Shown piece after piece: positions 1 to 5,831 of a stretch of DNA of 5,838 nucleotides. This stretch comes from Candidatus Zixiibacteriota bacterium (GTDB taxonomy: Bacteria > Zixibacteria > MSB-5A5 > UBA10806). Under the pieces are notes generated by a model. That model was given only the letters and a program-made list of their open reading frames with translations. It searched no databases and was not told where the DNA came from. The translations under genes and the position numbers were made by a program. Position 1 is the stretch's first letter; every line of letters begins with the position of its first letter. The stretch is taken from the NCBI GenBank assembly GCA_003520965.1, contig DOTU01000376.1, positions 1 to 5,838 of the forward strand. The letters run 5' to 3'.

Positions 1-326
1 ACTGCTTCATGTTGCCCGGTATTGCGACAATCCAGATAAGTTGTGTCTTTTTCATTCACAATATAAGCGCACATTGTATCGGGAAAAATGCTGGTGCTAT
101 CGACGAAGAACGGAAATAGGATCGGCATTCGCCCGGCATTATCGCTGTTGTTCCGAAAATAATAAATGCCAGATACGCTGGCTGTACTTTCGTCAACCGA
201 AAGCGTAATGCTCTCCTTGAAAAAATCAATCGGCGAAACCGGCCTCGTCATATTCTTGTTTTGCGCCAAACACACTTGAGAGATGAAAATTATTGAAATT
301 ATATTAATTGTATTTCCTATTTTCAC
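1..326 (-). CDS. Secreted protein of unknown function, N-terminal part (runs off the left edge)
   Basis: An open frame of 108 codons runs from a GTG at 324-326 to the window edge, so the C-terminus is missing. The N-terminus reads as a signal peptide: one lysine (VKIGNT), a hydrophobic stretch (INIISIIFIS), then VCLA-QN, a plausible signal peptidase I site after residue 21. The preceding residues do not make a good lipobox. The mature part alternates hydrophobic and polar residues as in a beta-strand domain (ITLSVDESTASVSGIYYF, then PILFPFFVDS) and has two cysteines in the visible portion. Export to the periplasm or cell surface is inferred. I do not recognise a family. The GTG is chosen because a GGAG lies 6 bases upstream; the next in-frame ATG (codon 26) would delete the signal peptide. 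It is transcribed from its own consensus promoter, separately from lptFG, which lies upstream on the same strand. Confidence 0.8.
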   Translation of the reverse strand, partial: MKIGNTINIISIIFISQVCLAQNKNMTRPVSPIDFFKESITLSVDESTASVSGIYYFRNNSDNAGRMPILFPFFVDSTSIFPDTMCAYIVNEKDTTYLDCRNTGQHEA

Positions 327-332
327 CGGATT

Positions 333-336
333 CTCC
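333..336 (-). promoter_or_regulatory. Ribosome binding site supporting the GTG start of the secreted protein gene
   Basis: On the minus strand the sequence reads GGAG, then six bases, then GTG. This is normal Shine-Dalgarno spacing and is the main reason for choosing the GTG at 326. It contrasts with lptF and the yhaM-like gene, which have no such site near their starts. Confidence 0.7.
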
Positions 337-366
337 GTCTAAACGGTGGCCACTAATTTCGAATTA

Positions 367-395
367 ATTATAATTATTGTAGCTAAGACTGTCAA
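367..395 (-). promoter_or_regulatory. Perfect-consensus sigma-70-type promoter of the secreted protein gene
   Basis: Read on the minus strand, TTGACA (395-390) is followed by a 17-base spacer and TATAAT (372-367). Both hexamers match the housekeeping sigma consensus at all six positions and the spacing is optimal. The stretch just upstream of the -35 is AT-rich, like an UP element. The expected start near position 360 leaves a leader of roughly 34 bases containing the GGAG site. No obvious operator overlaps the core promoter, so strong constitutive expression is the simplest inference. An AT-rich region can produce chance -10 matches, but a full double match with a 17-base spacer in the right place and direction is unlikely to be accidental. 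Confidence 0.8.
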
Positions 396-422
396 TAAAT
401 ATTTAAGAGTAACTTACATGGT

Positions 423-456
423 TCCGTCAGGTCTTAGGTTTCCGAGACCTGACGGA
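423..456. repeat. 12-bp perfect inverted repeat between lptG and the next promoter
   Basis: TCCGTCAGGTCT (423-434) and AGACCTGACGGA (445-456) are perfect reverse complements separated by a 10-base loop. The hairpin lies after lptG and about 27 bases upstream of the -35 of the secreted protein gene, so it could insulate the two transcripts. It is not a standard intrinsic terminator, because the lptG-strand sequence after the stem (AACCATGTAAG) has no T-run. It may instead be a dispersed palindromic repeat, a processing or 3'-end protecting stem, or a binding site for a dimeric protein. The pairing is seen directly; the function is not known. Confidence 0.75.
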
Positions 457-514
457 TTCGTTCGCTCATATTCTTTAATACCGGGGGGGAGGGCACTTGC
501 CATCCTCCTCGCGT

Positions 515-1609
515 CTACTTCCTCGATTTATAATTAACGATTATTCCCACCGTCAGAAAGACAATATCCCCAATCGAGGCCGCCAGCAGGGGAGGAAGCT
601 TACCGGCGTTACCAAAACTTTGTCCGATACGAATCAGTACAAAGAAAATAAACGAAATAATAATCGATATACCAAAACCGACCCCCGGCCCGGATCGCCT
701 GGGGTTGGCCGCCAGAGGCGCACCGATCAATACCAGAATAAAGTTGGCCAACGGAAAGGTTATCTTGAGATATAACTCAACCTGGTCCTTATAAACCGCC
801 TCGCCTAACTCTTTTTCCTGCTTAATCCGTTTCTGCAGTTTGAAGAAATTGATCTGCCTTGGTGGCACCGGAATTTCGGCCAGCATTTCTGGGGTTTGGG
901 TCAGGAACGGCGCCCAGAGAGTATCGAATTTCGTGAAATGCTCCGGTGGGGCGGTGGGATCGAATGAAAATACCTGGCCGTTGCCGTGCAATAGTACCCA
1001 GCCCGAATCGCTGTGAGTCATCGCCTGCGCGGTATAAGTTTCAATAATCCGGTTATTGACTATCCTGTGAAGTTTCACACCGCGCGCCGTTTGCTCTCCG
1101 ATATTGTATACTTCTCCCAAAATTATCCAGCCGTTTTCACTGGGCACCTTAATATCGCTGCGAGTCAGCTTCGAAATTGGAGGACGTTTATCAATCAGAT
1201 AATCCTTAATTTCATCTTTTCTTCTTTCGGTTGTTGTCAAGACAAACTCGGCGAAAAACATTATGCCAACCGAGATTATAAAGGCCGCCACAAAGAGCGG
1301 CGCCGCAATCCGATATAAACTCAAACCCGACGCTTTCATCACGTCGAGTTCTCTATTTTTCGCCAGCGAGCCCATTGAAAAAAGAGTCGATACCAGCATA
1401 GCCACCGGAAAAGCTAAAATTGTATAGAACGGTAGATAATTTATATAATATTGGGCCATCACTCCGACCGAGACATTATTACGTTCCATTATCCGCCAAC
1501 CGCGCTCGACAAAATCAACAACAAATACAATAACCGTGAACGAAAACACAGTTCCCAATAGGCCCGTAAGAAACTTGGTGAGCAAATATCTATCGAGGAT
1601 TTTTAGCAT
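515..1609 (-). CDS. lptG: LPS export ABC transporter permease LptG (YjgP/YjgQ family)
   Basis: One of the two inner-membrane permease subunits of LptB2FG, which extracts lipopolysaccharide from the inner membrane and passes it to the periplasmic Lpt bridge. The 364-residue length is normal. It opens with the family-typical MLKILDRYLL. Membrane segments are near residues 14-35, 60-82 and 98-122. A periplasmic beta-rich domain follows (about 125-265), then three more segments near 282-300, 308-330 and 338-359. The coupling-helix region NRELDVMKASGLSLYRI (86-102) and the LIGAPLAANPRRSG signature (294-307) are conserved in the family. The chosen ATG (1609-1607) shares one base with the lptF stop (TGATG), which suggests translational coupling. 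A GTG at 1612 gives one more residue with a 4-base overlap and is equally possible. The LptG rather than LptF name rests on second place in the pair, shorter length, and the ILDRYL start. Confidence 0.93.
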   Translation of the reverse strand: MLKILDRYLLTKFLTGLLGTVFSFTVIVFVVDFVERGWRIMERNNVSVGVMAQYYINYLPFYTILAFPVAMLVSTLFSMGSLAKNRELDVMKASGLSLYRIAAPLFVAAFIISVGIMFFAEFVLTTTERRKDEIKDYLIDKRPPISKLTRSDIKVPSENGWIILGEVYNIGEQTARGVKLHRIVNNRIIETYTAQAMTHSDSGWVLLHGNGQVFSFDPTAPPEHFTKFDTLWAPFLTQTPEMLAEIPVPPRQINFFKLQKRIKQEKELGEAVYKDQVELYLKITFPLANFILVLIGAPLAANPRRSGPGVGFGISIIISFIFFVLIRIGQSFGNAGKLPPLLAASIGDIVFLTVGIIVNYKSRK

Positions 1610-2958
1610 CACGCATGCCTTATTTTAGTGAGATGCAGCAGTTCTCGCAGCCGGTCGAATATCGATACTATAGAAGATTGCCTGATAAATATCAGTGTCA
1701 GACCGATCCCCGCTCCGGAGATGATGAAATTGGGAATCCACATGGCCCAGAACGCAGGTAGAACATCAATATCAGCAAGCTGCTCACCGCCGATTAGAAA
1801 TGCCCAATAGATTATAAAGAAAAAGAGCGAAAATCCGATTCCCGTGGCAAAGCCGCCTTTTCTGGCCAACGACCCCAAAGGTGCCCCGATTAGCGCAAAA
1901 GCGATACAAGCGGCGGGGATGGAGAACTTTTTCTGAATCTCAACTTCCATCGAATTGATTTCCTGCTCATATCCCTCAGCGCTTTTTTCTAAAAATGCCA
2001 GGCGCGCGGCGATCTCCTTATTCTCGGATAAAGCCCTGTCAACCGGCTTGGGAAGCCCAGCTATCGCCTCGGGCTTTATGCTCTTAATTTTATAAGTATT
2101 AGCAATCGCGTTGCTTATCAGGCTGTCAGCCTGGGTTCTATTGGCTTCAAGCTTTATCATCCGACTTCGATTCTGCTCCTGCATCATACCCACCGTCATT
2201 TCCCGGTCGCCTCTGGCGGCTTCGGTCGTGCGCTGCATATCGGTTGATTCTCCGGGAATGGCGATAGTTTGCTTGGCAAACTCCGTTCGCGTGTAACCAT
2301 TGGGGTTCTTGGGGTCAATATCGAGAACTTCGCCGTCCTCAAGCTCCAATATCAGGGTGGAATTGTCGGCGGAGAAAAACATTTTTCCGTGGCGTGATGT
2401 AATCACTCGCTGGGCATTTGCCGTCTGTATAACAACGACATCCGAAATCTCCGATGTTTTCCTGGAAACGGTCCTGACCCTGATGCTGTAACCCTCGAAA
2501 CGATCCAAAAAGATATTCTCTTCGAGCGACCAGGTCGGCTTTTTTCGCGTAATATCGGTCAGTAGCATCCTGGCCTTATGATTCGATTCGGGCAAGACCC
2601 GATCGTTAAACCAGATCATTAGCAGAGTCAGTACCAGCGCTCCGCCCAGCACAGGGAGGAGCAGACGATTAAACGAGATGCCGCAGGCTTTGCAGGCGGT
2701 GATCTCGTTATCCGACGATAGCCGTCCGAAGGCCATGAGCACGGCTACTAATACCGCCATCGGAACCGCCAGAGCTAACATCCAGGCTAAATTCAGACCG
2801 AAGAGCTCTACCACGGTATAAATATCCAATCCCTTGTTGATAATCAGATTCATGATATCAACTAAAAAATCCATGATGAGCACCAGGGTGATTATCGCCA
2901 AACCGAAGAAAAATGGGCCAATAGATTCCCGCAGCAGATATCGTGATAATATTTTCAT
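1609..2958 (-). CDS. lptF: LPS export ABC transporter permease LptF (YjgP/YjgQ family), with extra helical insertion
   Basis: Partner permease of LptG in the LPS exporter. The 449 residues begin MKILSRYLLRESIGPFF, typical of the family. Three N-terminal membrane segments (about 12-38, 52-77, 97-117) flank the coupling motif EITACKACGISFNRLL (85-100). A periplasmic beta domain follows (about 140-238), and three C-terminal segments lie near 346-364, 370-392 and 402-425. The signature LIGAPLGSLARKGG is at 356-369 and the family-like GDREMTVGMM motif at 250-259. It is longer than the usual 360-400 residues because residues about 260-345 form a charged, heptad-like helical stretch between the beta domain and the fourth membrane segment. 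It is the first gene of the lptFG pair. The ATG start is fixed by the conserved N-terminus, yet no Shine-Dalgarno lies at normal distance; a promoter sits directly against the start codon. The LptF rather than LptG name is inferred from gene order and motif. Confidence 0.92.
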   Translation of the reverse strand: MKILSRYLLRESIGPFFFGLAIITLVLIMDFLVDIMNLIINKGLDIYTVVELFGLNLAWMLALAVPMAVLVAVLMAFGRLSSDNEITACKACGISFNRLLLPVLGGALVLTLLMIWFNDRVLPESNHKARMLLTDITRKKPTWSLEENIFLDRFEGYSIRVRTVSRKTSEISDVVVIQTANAQRVITSRHGKMFFSADNSTLILELEDGEVLDIDPKNPNGYTRTEFAKQTIAIPGESTDMQRTTEAARGDREMTVGMMQEQNRSRMIKLEANRTQADSLISNAIANTYKIKSIKPEAIAGLPKPVDRALSENKEIAARLAFLEKSAEGYEQEINSMEVEIQKKFSIPAACIAFALIGAPLGSLARKGGFATGIGFSLFFFIIYWAFLIGGEQLADIDVLPAFWAMWIPNFIISGAGIGLTLIFIRQSSIVSIFDRLRELLHLTKIRHA

Positions 2959-2965
2959 CCAGTCG

Positions 2966-2994
2966 ATTATACGTGCCTTTCCATTTTATCTCAA
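2966..2994 (-). promoter_or_regulatory. Sigma-70-type promoter of lptFG, abutting the start codon
   Basis: On the minus strand TTGAGA (2994-2989) and TATAAT (2971-2966) are separated by 17 bases. The -10 is a perfect match and the -35 matches 5 of 6 positions. Only seven bases (CGACTGG) separate the -10 from the lptF ATG, so transcription should begin at or within a base or two of the ATG, giving a leaderless message. A GGAAAGG about 20 bases upstream of the ATG lies inside the promoter spacer, too far away to serve as a ribosome binding site. Confidence 0.65.
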
Positions 2995-3005
2995 GCAGTT
3001 TCTAC

Positions 3006-3033
3006 TTGACTTGAAAGGTTCAATTTAGATATT
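3006..3033 (+). promoter_or_regulatory. Candidate sigma-70-type promoter of the yhaM-flavin reductase-tgt operon
   Basis: TTGACT (3006-3011; 5 of 6 consensus positions) is followed by 16 bases and GATATT (3028-3033; 4 of 6). Eight bases separate this -10 from the ATG at 3042, so the predicted start is nearly on the ATG. It mirrors the lptF promoter on the other strand of the same 83-base spacer; the two -35 boxes lie 11 bases apart, back to back. The weaker -10 makes this call less certain than the lptFG one. Confidence 0.45.
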
Positions 3034-3041
3034 TGTACCAC

Positions 3042-3992
3042 ATGAAGTCCATCTTTGTAGCAGAACTTGCCGCCGGTAGCGCCGTTGACGAGCTTTTCGC
3101 TCTTCGAAAAGTTGAGCTTAAAGAATATCCCAACGGCAAGATGATTGTCATCGAGGCCGGCGACCGAACCGGTCGAATCAAGGGCGTTATCTGGTCGGCT
3201 TCCCCGGAGCTTTATAAGAGCCTTATCCCCGGCGAGATTTTCCGCATTCGGGGAACTGTTACCACCTACAAGGGCGAGCCCCAGATCACGGTCGAGCGGG
3301 CCGAGCTGACCAAAGATTACGATCCCGGAGATTTTCTTCCTACCGGCCCGTTTACGAAGGAGGACCTCGATCAAAGGCTTTCTCTGGCTATCGAGGATAT
3401 TGGCGATAACGATTATAAGGCTTTGATAAAAACCGTTTTTGCTGATGGAAAATTTCGCCGCGGCTTTCTTACTGGAGTAGGCGGCAAACTCTGGCATCAT
3501 AATTATGTCGGGGGTCTGGCTGAACATACACTTGGTGTATACGATTTATGCCGCGATTTCGCCGGAAGATATAAAGAACTCGATAAAGACCTCATGGCTG
3601 CCGGAGCCCTTTTGCACGATATCGGTAAGGTGGAAAGCTACTCGCTTGAAAATTTCATTGATTACACCGATAGCGGCCGCCTCATCGGTCATATCGTTAT
3701 CGGCGACGAGATCGTCAAAGCGATAATTGCCGGCCTGCCCGATTTTCCAGCCAAAAAGAGTCTGAAAATCAGGCACATGATTCTGTCGCATCAAGGTTCG
3801 CCTGAGCAGTCATCTCCTGTTCCCCCGATGATGCCTGAAGGGGAGGCGCTGTATATTGCCGATCTTTTGGATTCCAAGTTAGCGGCATATCGGCGAATCA
3901 CCGGCAAAGAGAAACGGGATGGCGTCCGCTGGTCATCATTCGTTAACCTTCTTGATAAACATATATTTTTCGGAGATGAGATAGATGGCTAA
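3042..3992 (+). CDS. yhaM: YhaM-like 3'-5' exoribonuclease (OB-fold plus HD domain)
   Basis: Predicted cytoplasmic metal-dependent exoribonuclease. Bacillus YhaM, the characterised family member, trims RNA and single-stranded DNA from the 3' end. The 316-residue length is about that of YhaM. An OB-fold nucleic-acid-binding domain occupies about residues 10-90 (IVIEAGDRTGRIKGVIW at 35-51; IRGTVTTYKGEPQITVERAE at 69-88). The HD domain covers about 150-285, with HHNYVGGLAEHTLG (152-165), the core HDIGKVE (192-198), GHIVIGDEIV (216-225), ILSHQG (247-252) and LLDSKL (275-280). Candidate metal ligands H162, H192, D193, H217, H250 and D277 are all present. The ATG at 3042 fits the family N-terminus (MKSIFVAELAAG); a TTG at 3033 would add three atypical residues. 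No Shine-Dalgarno lies close to either start. It overlaps the next gene by 8 bases and so heads a three-gene operon. The family call is strong; the exact substrate is inferred. Confidence 0.88.
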   Translation: MKSIFVAELAAGSAVDELFALRKVELKEYPNGKMIVIEAGDRTGRIKGVIWSASPELYKSLIPGEIFRIRGTVTTYKGEPQITVERAELTKDYDPGDFLPTGPFTKEDLDQRLSLAIEDIGDNDYKALIKTVFADGKFRRGFLTGVGGKLWHHNYVGGLAEHTLGVYDLCRDFAGRYKELDKDLMAAGALLHDIGKVESYSLENFIDYTDSGRLIGHIVIGDEIVKAIIAGLPDFPAKKSLKIRHMILSHQGSPEQSSPVPPMMPEGEALYIADLLDSKLAAYRRITGKEKRDGVRWSSFVNLLDKHIFFGDEIDG

Positions 3993-4575
3993 AAAGATAT
4001 TTGAGCCGATGACGGCGCTTATACCGTTACCGGCGGTGATGGTCAGTTGCCAGAAGCCCGGTGATAAACCCAATATTATTACCATCGCCTGGACCGGAAT
4101 TGCCTGTAGCGAGCCACCAATGCTCTCGATTGGTGTTAGAAAAAATCGTTTCTCGTATGATATAATAAAGAGCACCGGCGAATTCGTGGTCAATCTCACT
4201 ACCCGAGACCTGGCCAGAGTCACCGATTTATGCGGAGTAATCTCCGGTCACGATGAAGATAAATTCAAGCTTACCGGTCTTACCCCTTCTCCGAGTTCGA
4301 AAGTCAAGGTGCCGTTAATTGCTGAATGTCCGATCAATCTGGAATGCCAGACCAGAACCGTACTGGAGCTTGGCAGCCATGACCTGTTTGTGGCTGAGAT
4401 TGTAGCCACCCATATTGATGAGTCGGTTCTTGACGACGAGGATCACCTGGATATCAAAAAGCTCGATCCCCTGATCTACTGCACCAAGACCAGGCAGTAT
4501 TGGGCTGGCCTGACCCAGTTTGTTGGACGATACGGCTACACGGCTATCGAAAATAGGGACCGGAAGAAAAGTTGA
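3985..4575 (+). CDS. Flavin reductase-like protein (FMN-binding split barrel, flavoredoxin-like)
   Basis: A 196-residue cytoplasmic protein of the flavin reductase-like domain family, which binds FMN as a dimer and either reduces free flavin with NAD(P)H or acts as an electron carrier, as in flavoredoxins. Recognisable motifs are PLPAVMVSC (14-22), NIITIAWTGIACSEPPMLSIG (30-50), GEFVVNL (65-71), DLCGVISGHDEDKF (81-94), AECPINLEC (113-121) and GSHDLFVAEIVATH (130-143). These cover the usual domain end to end. The ATG at 3985 overlaps the end of the exonuclease gene by 8 bases and has GGAG nine bases upstream. Its stop overlaps the tgt start by four bases, so it is co-translated with RNA-related genes although its fold suggests redox work. 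The electron donor and physiological partner cannot be read from the sequence. Confidence 0.87.
   Translation: MAKKIFEPMTALIPLPAVMVSCQKPGDKPNIITIAWTGIACSEPPMLSIGVRKNRFSYDIIKSTGEFVVNLTTRDLARVTDLCGVISGHDEDKFKLTGLTPSPSSKVKVPLIAECPINLECQTRTVLELGSHDLFVAEIVATHIDESVLDDEDHLDIKKLDPLIYCTKTRQYWAGLTQFVGRYGYTAIENRDRKKS
4562..4566 (+). promoter_or_regulatory. Ribosome binding site supporting the TTG start of tgt
   Basis: GGAAG lies five bases before the TTG at 4572. It is inside the last codons of the flavin reductase gene and supports the non-ATG start of tgt. Confidence 0.5.
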
Positions 4576-5696
4576 AGTTCGATATTAAGGCTCGCTCGGG
4601 GCTGGCCAGAGCCGGTACACTTACCACCAGTCATTCCACAATATCCACTCCTGTCTTTATGCCGGTGGGTACGCGCGGCACAGTAAAAACCGTTTCCCGC
4701 GAGGAACTTGAGGCGCTCGGGGCAGGCCTGATATTGGGGAATACTTATCATCTTTACTTACGTCCCGGCCATGAGGTTATCGAGCGATTGGGCGGCCTGC
4801 ATTCGTTTACCGGATGGCGCGGCTCATATCTGACCGATTCCGGCGGCTACCAGGTTTTCTCGCTTAAAACACTTAATAATGTCGATGACGGTGGGGTTAG
4901 TTTCCAGTCGCATATCGACGGCTCCCGGCATCGTTTCACCCCGCAAAGCGTAATCGATATCGAAGTCGCTCTGGGCGCGGATATCATCATGCCGCTTGAT
5001 GTCTGCACTCCATATCCTACCGAAGAGAAAAAATCTTTTTCCGATATGCAACGCACTGTTAAATGGGTGGAAGAATCATACGAGCACTTGAGAACGAAAC
5101 CCGACAACAACCAGGCCCTCTTCTCAATTGTACAGGGATCGATATATGTCGATCAGCGGCTGGCCTGCCTGGAGCAGATGATGAAGCTGTCTCCTCCGGG
5201 CTTATCGATCGGAGGCTTGTCAGTTGGAGAGCCGAAAGAGGATCGCGCCAGAGTGCTGGCTGAGACGTTGCCCCATTTCCCGGAGCATTTGCCGCGTTAT
5301 CTGATGGGTGTAGGGACTCCTGAAGATATTGTTGAGGCGGTAGAGCTTGGTGTTGATATGTTCGATTGTGTCATGCCAACTCGCAACGCCAGAAACGGAA
5401 CGCTGTTCACCCGTTTCGGGAAAATGATTATCAAATCGGCCAGGTATATTGAGGATTCCAAGCCTATCGATTCCGAATGTGCCTGCCCCGCCTGTCGAGG
5501 ATATACTCGTGCTTATATCCGTCATCTTCTTTCAGTAGGGGAGATACTGGGCCTTCGCCTGGCATCATTGCACAATCTTTATTTCTACCTCAATATGATG
5601 CAACAGATCAGAGAGGCGATAGCGCAGGATAACTACGCGGCCTTCAAATCCCGTTTCATGTCCGATATTTCCCAGGGCGTAGAAGCGCTGGGATAG
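4572..5696 (+). CDS. tgt: Queuine/preQ1 tRNA-guanine transglycosylase Tgt
   Basis: Exchanges guanine-34 in the wobble position of GUN-anticodon tRNAs (Asp, Asn, His, Tyr) for the queuosine precursor preQ1. The 374 residues match the usual bacterial length. The N-terminal signature TPVFMPVGTRGTVK is at 26-39. The loop TDSGGYQVFSL (88-98) carries the conserved Asp89. LDVCTPYP (142-149), IVQGS (186-190) and GGLSVGE (214-220) line the base pocket. FDCVMPTRNARNG (264-276) carries the nucleophile Asp265. The zinc site is C303, C305, C308 and H334. Position 144 is Val, where many bacterial enzymes read Asp-Glu-Cys. The start is TTG, overlapping the upstream stop (TTGA); no ATG or GTG could give the family N-terminus, and GGAAG lies five bases before it. 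It is the last gene of the operon in this window. Confidence 0.96.
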   Translation: MKFDIKARSGLARAGTLTTSHSTISTPVFMPVGTRGTVKTVSREELEALGAGLILGNTYHLYLRPGHEVIERLGGLHSFTGWRGSYLTDSGGYQVFSLKTLNNVDDGGVSFQSHIDGSRHRFTPQSVIDIEVALGADIIMPLDVCTPYPTEEKKSFSDMQRTVKWVEESYEHLRTKPDNNQALFSIVQGSIYVDQRLACLEQMMKLSPPGLSIGGLSVGEPKEDRARVLAETLPHFPEHLPRYLMGVGTPEDIVEAVELGVDMFDCVMPTRNARNGTLFTRFGKMIIKSARYIEDSKPIDSECACPACRGYTRAYIRHLLSVGEILGLRLASLHNLYFYLNMMQQIREAIAQDNYAAFKSRFMSDISQGVEALG

Positions 5697-5768
5697 ATCA
5701 TTATTTTAATTTATATTAGATTTATTTTTCTCCTTTCGCCTTTTCTAAGTTTCATTTTTCGTTTTTCT

Positions 5769-5831
5769 GTAGGCGGCCAATTCATTTGGCCGCGACAGGC
5801 TTTGTCGAATCTCCGAAGAGATTCGACCTAC
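5769..5831. repeat. Cloverleaf-like palindromic element downstream of tgt
   Basis: Nested inverted repeats fill 63 bases. The outer arms are GTAGG (5769-5773) and CCTAC (5827-5831). Inside are GCGGCCAA/TTGGCCGC (5773-5780, 5786-5793; 8 bp, 5-base loop), CGACA/TGTCG (5793-5797, 5803-5807; 5 bp) and GTCGAATCTC/GAGATTCGAC (5804-5813, 5818-5827; 10 bp, 4-base loop). Some shared end bases mean the arms compete slightly. On the minus strand the 10-bp stem closes on TTCG with a C-G pair, the very stable cUUCGg tetraloop. It resembles a REP- or MITE-like intergenic repeat; a role as a terminator or structured RNA is possible. No open frame overlaps it convincingly. The bases between tgt and this element (5697-5768) are T/C-rich and contain nothing else I can call. 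Confidence 0.7.

Noticed and set aside
483..493. G-rich run (seven G, A, three G) just downstream of lptG
   Set aside because: Only two G-tracts are present, too few for an intramolecular quadruplex, and no other signal goes with it.
491..505. Small inverted repeat around GGCAAGTGCC after lptG as a terminator
   Set aside because: It is a four-base stem with a two-base loop and no following T-run on the minus strand.
346..775. Two short plus-strand open frames (346-537 and 497-775) across the spacer and the end of lptG
   Set aside because: The first spans the hairpin and the promoter on the other strand, and the second is antisense to lptG. Neither has a convincing start site or protein-like composition.
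3033..3041. TTG at 3033 as the start of the exonuclease gene
   Set aside because: It adds three residues not typical of the family, has no better ribosome binding site, and lies about where transcription should only just begin; the ATG at 3042 fits the conserved N-terminus.
2991..3527. A 178-codon open frame on the minus strand opposite the yhaM-like gene
   Set aside because: It lies antisense to a well-supported OB/HD nuclease, shows no recognisable motif, and covers the divergent promoters; it is a shadow frame.
5671..5692. Possible terminator hairpin at the end of tgt (CCCAG ... CTGGG with two inner pairs)
   Set aside because: The stem is short with a bulge, lies within the last tgt codons, and is followed by ATAGATCATTATTTTAATTT rather than a clean T-run, so it is too weak to call.
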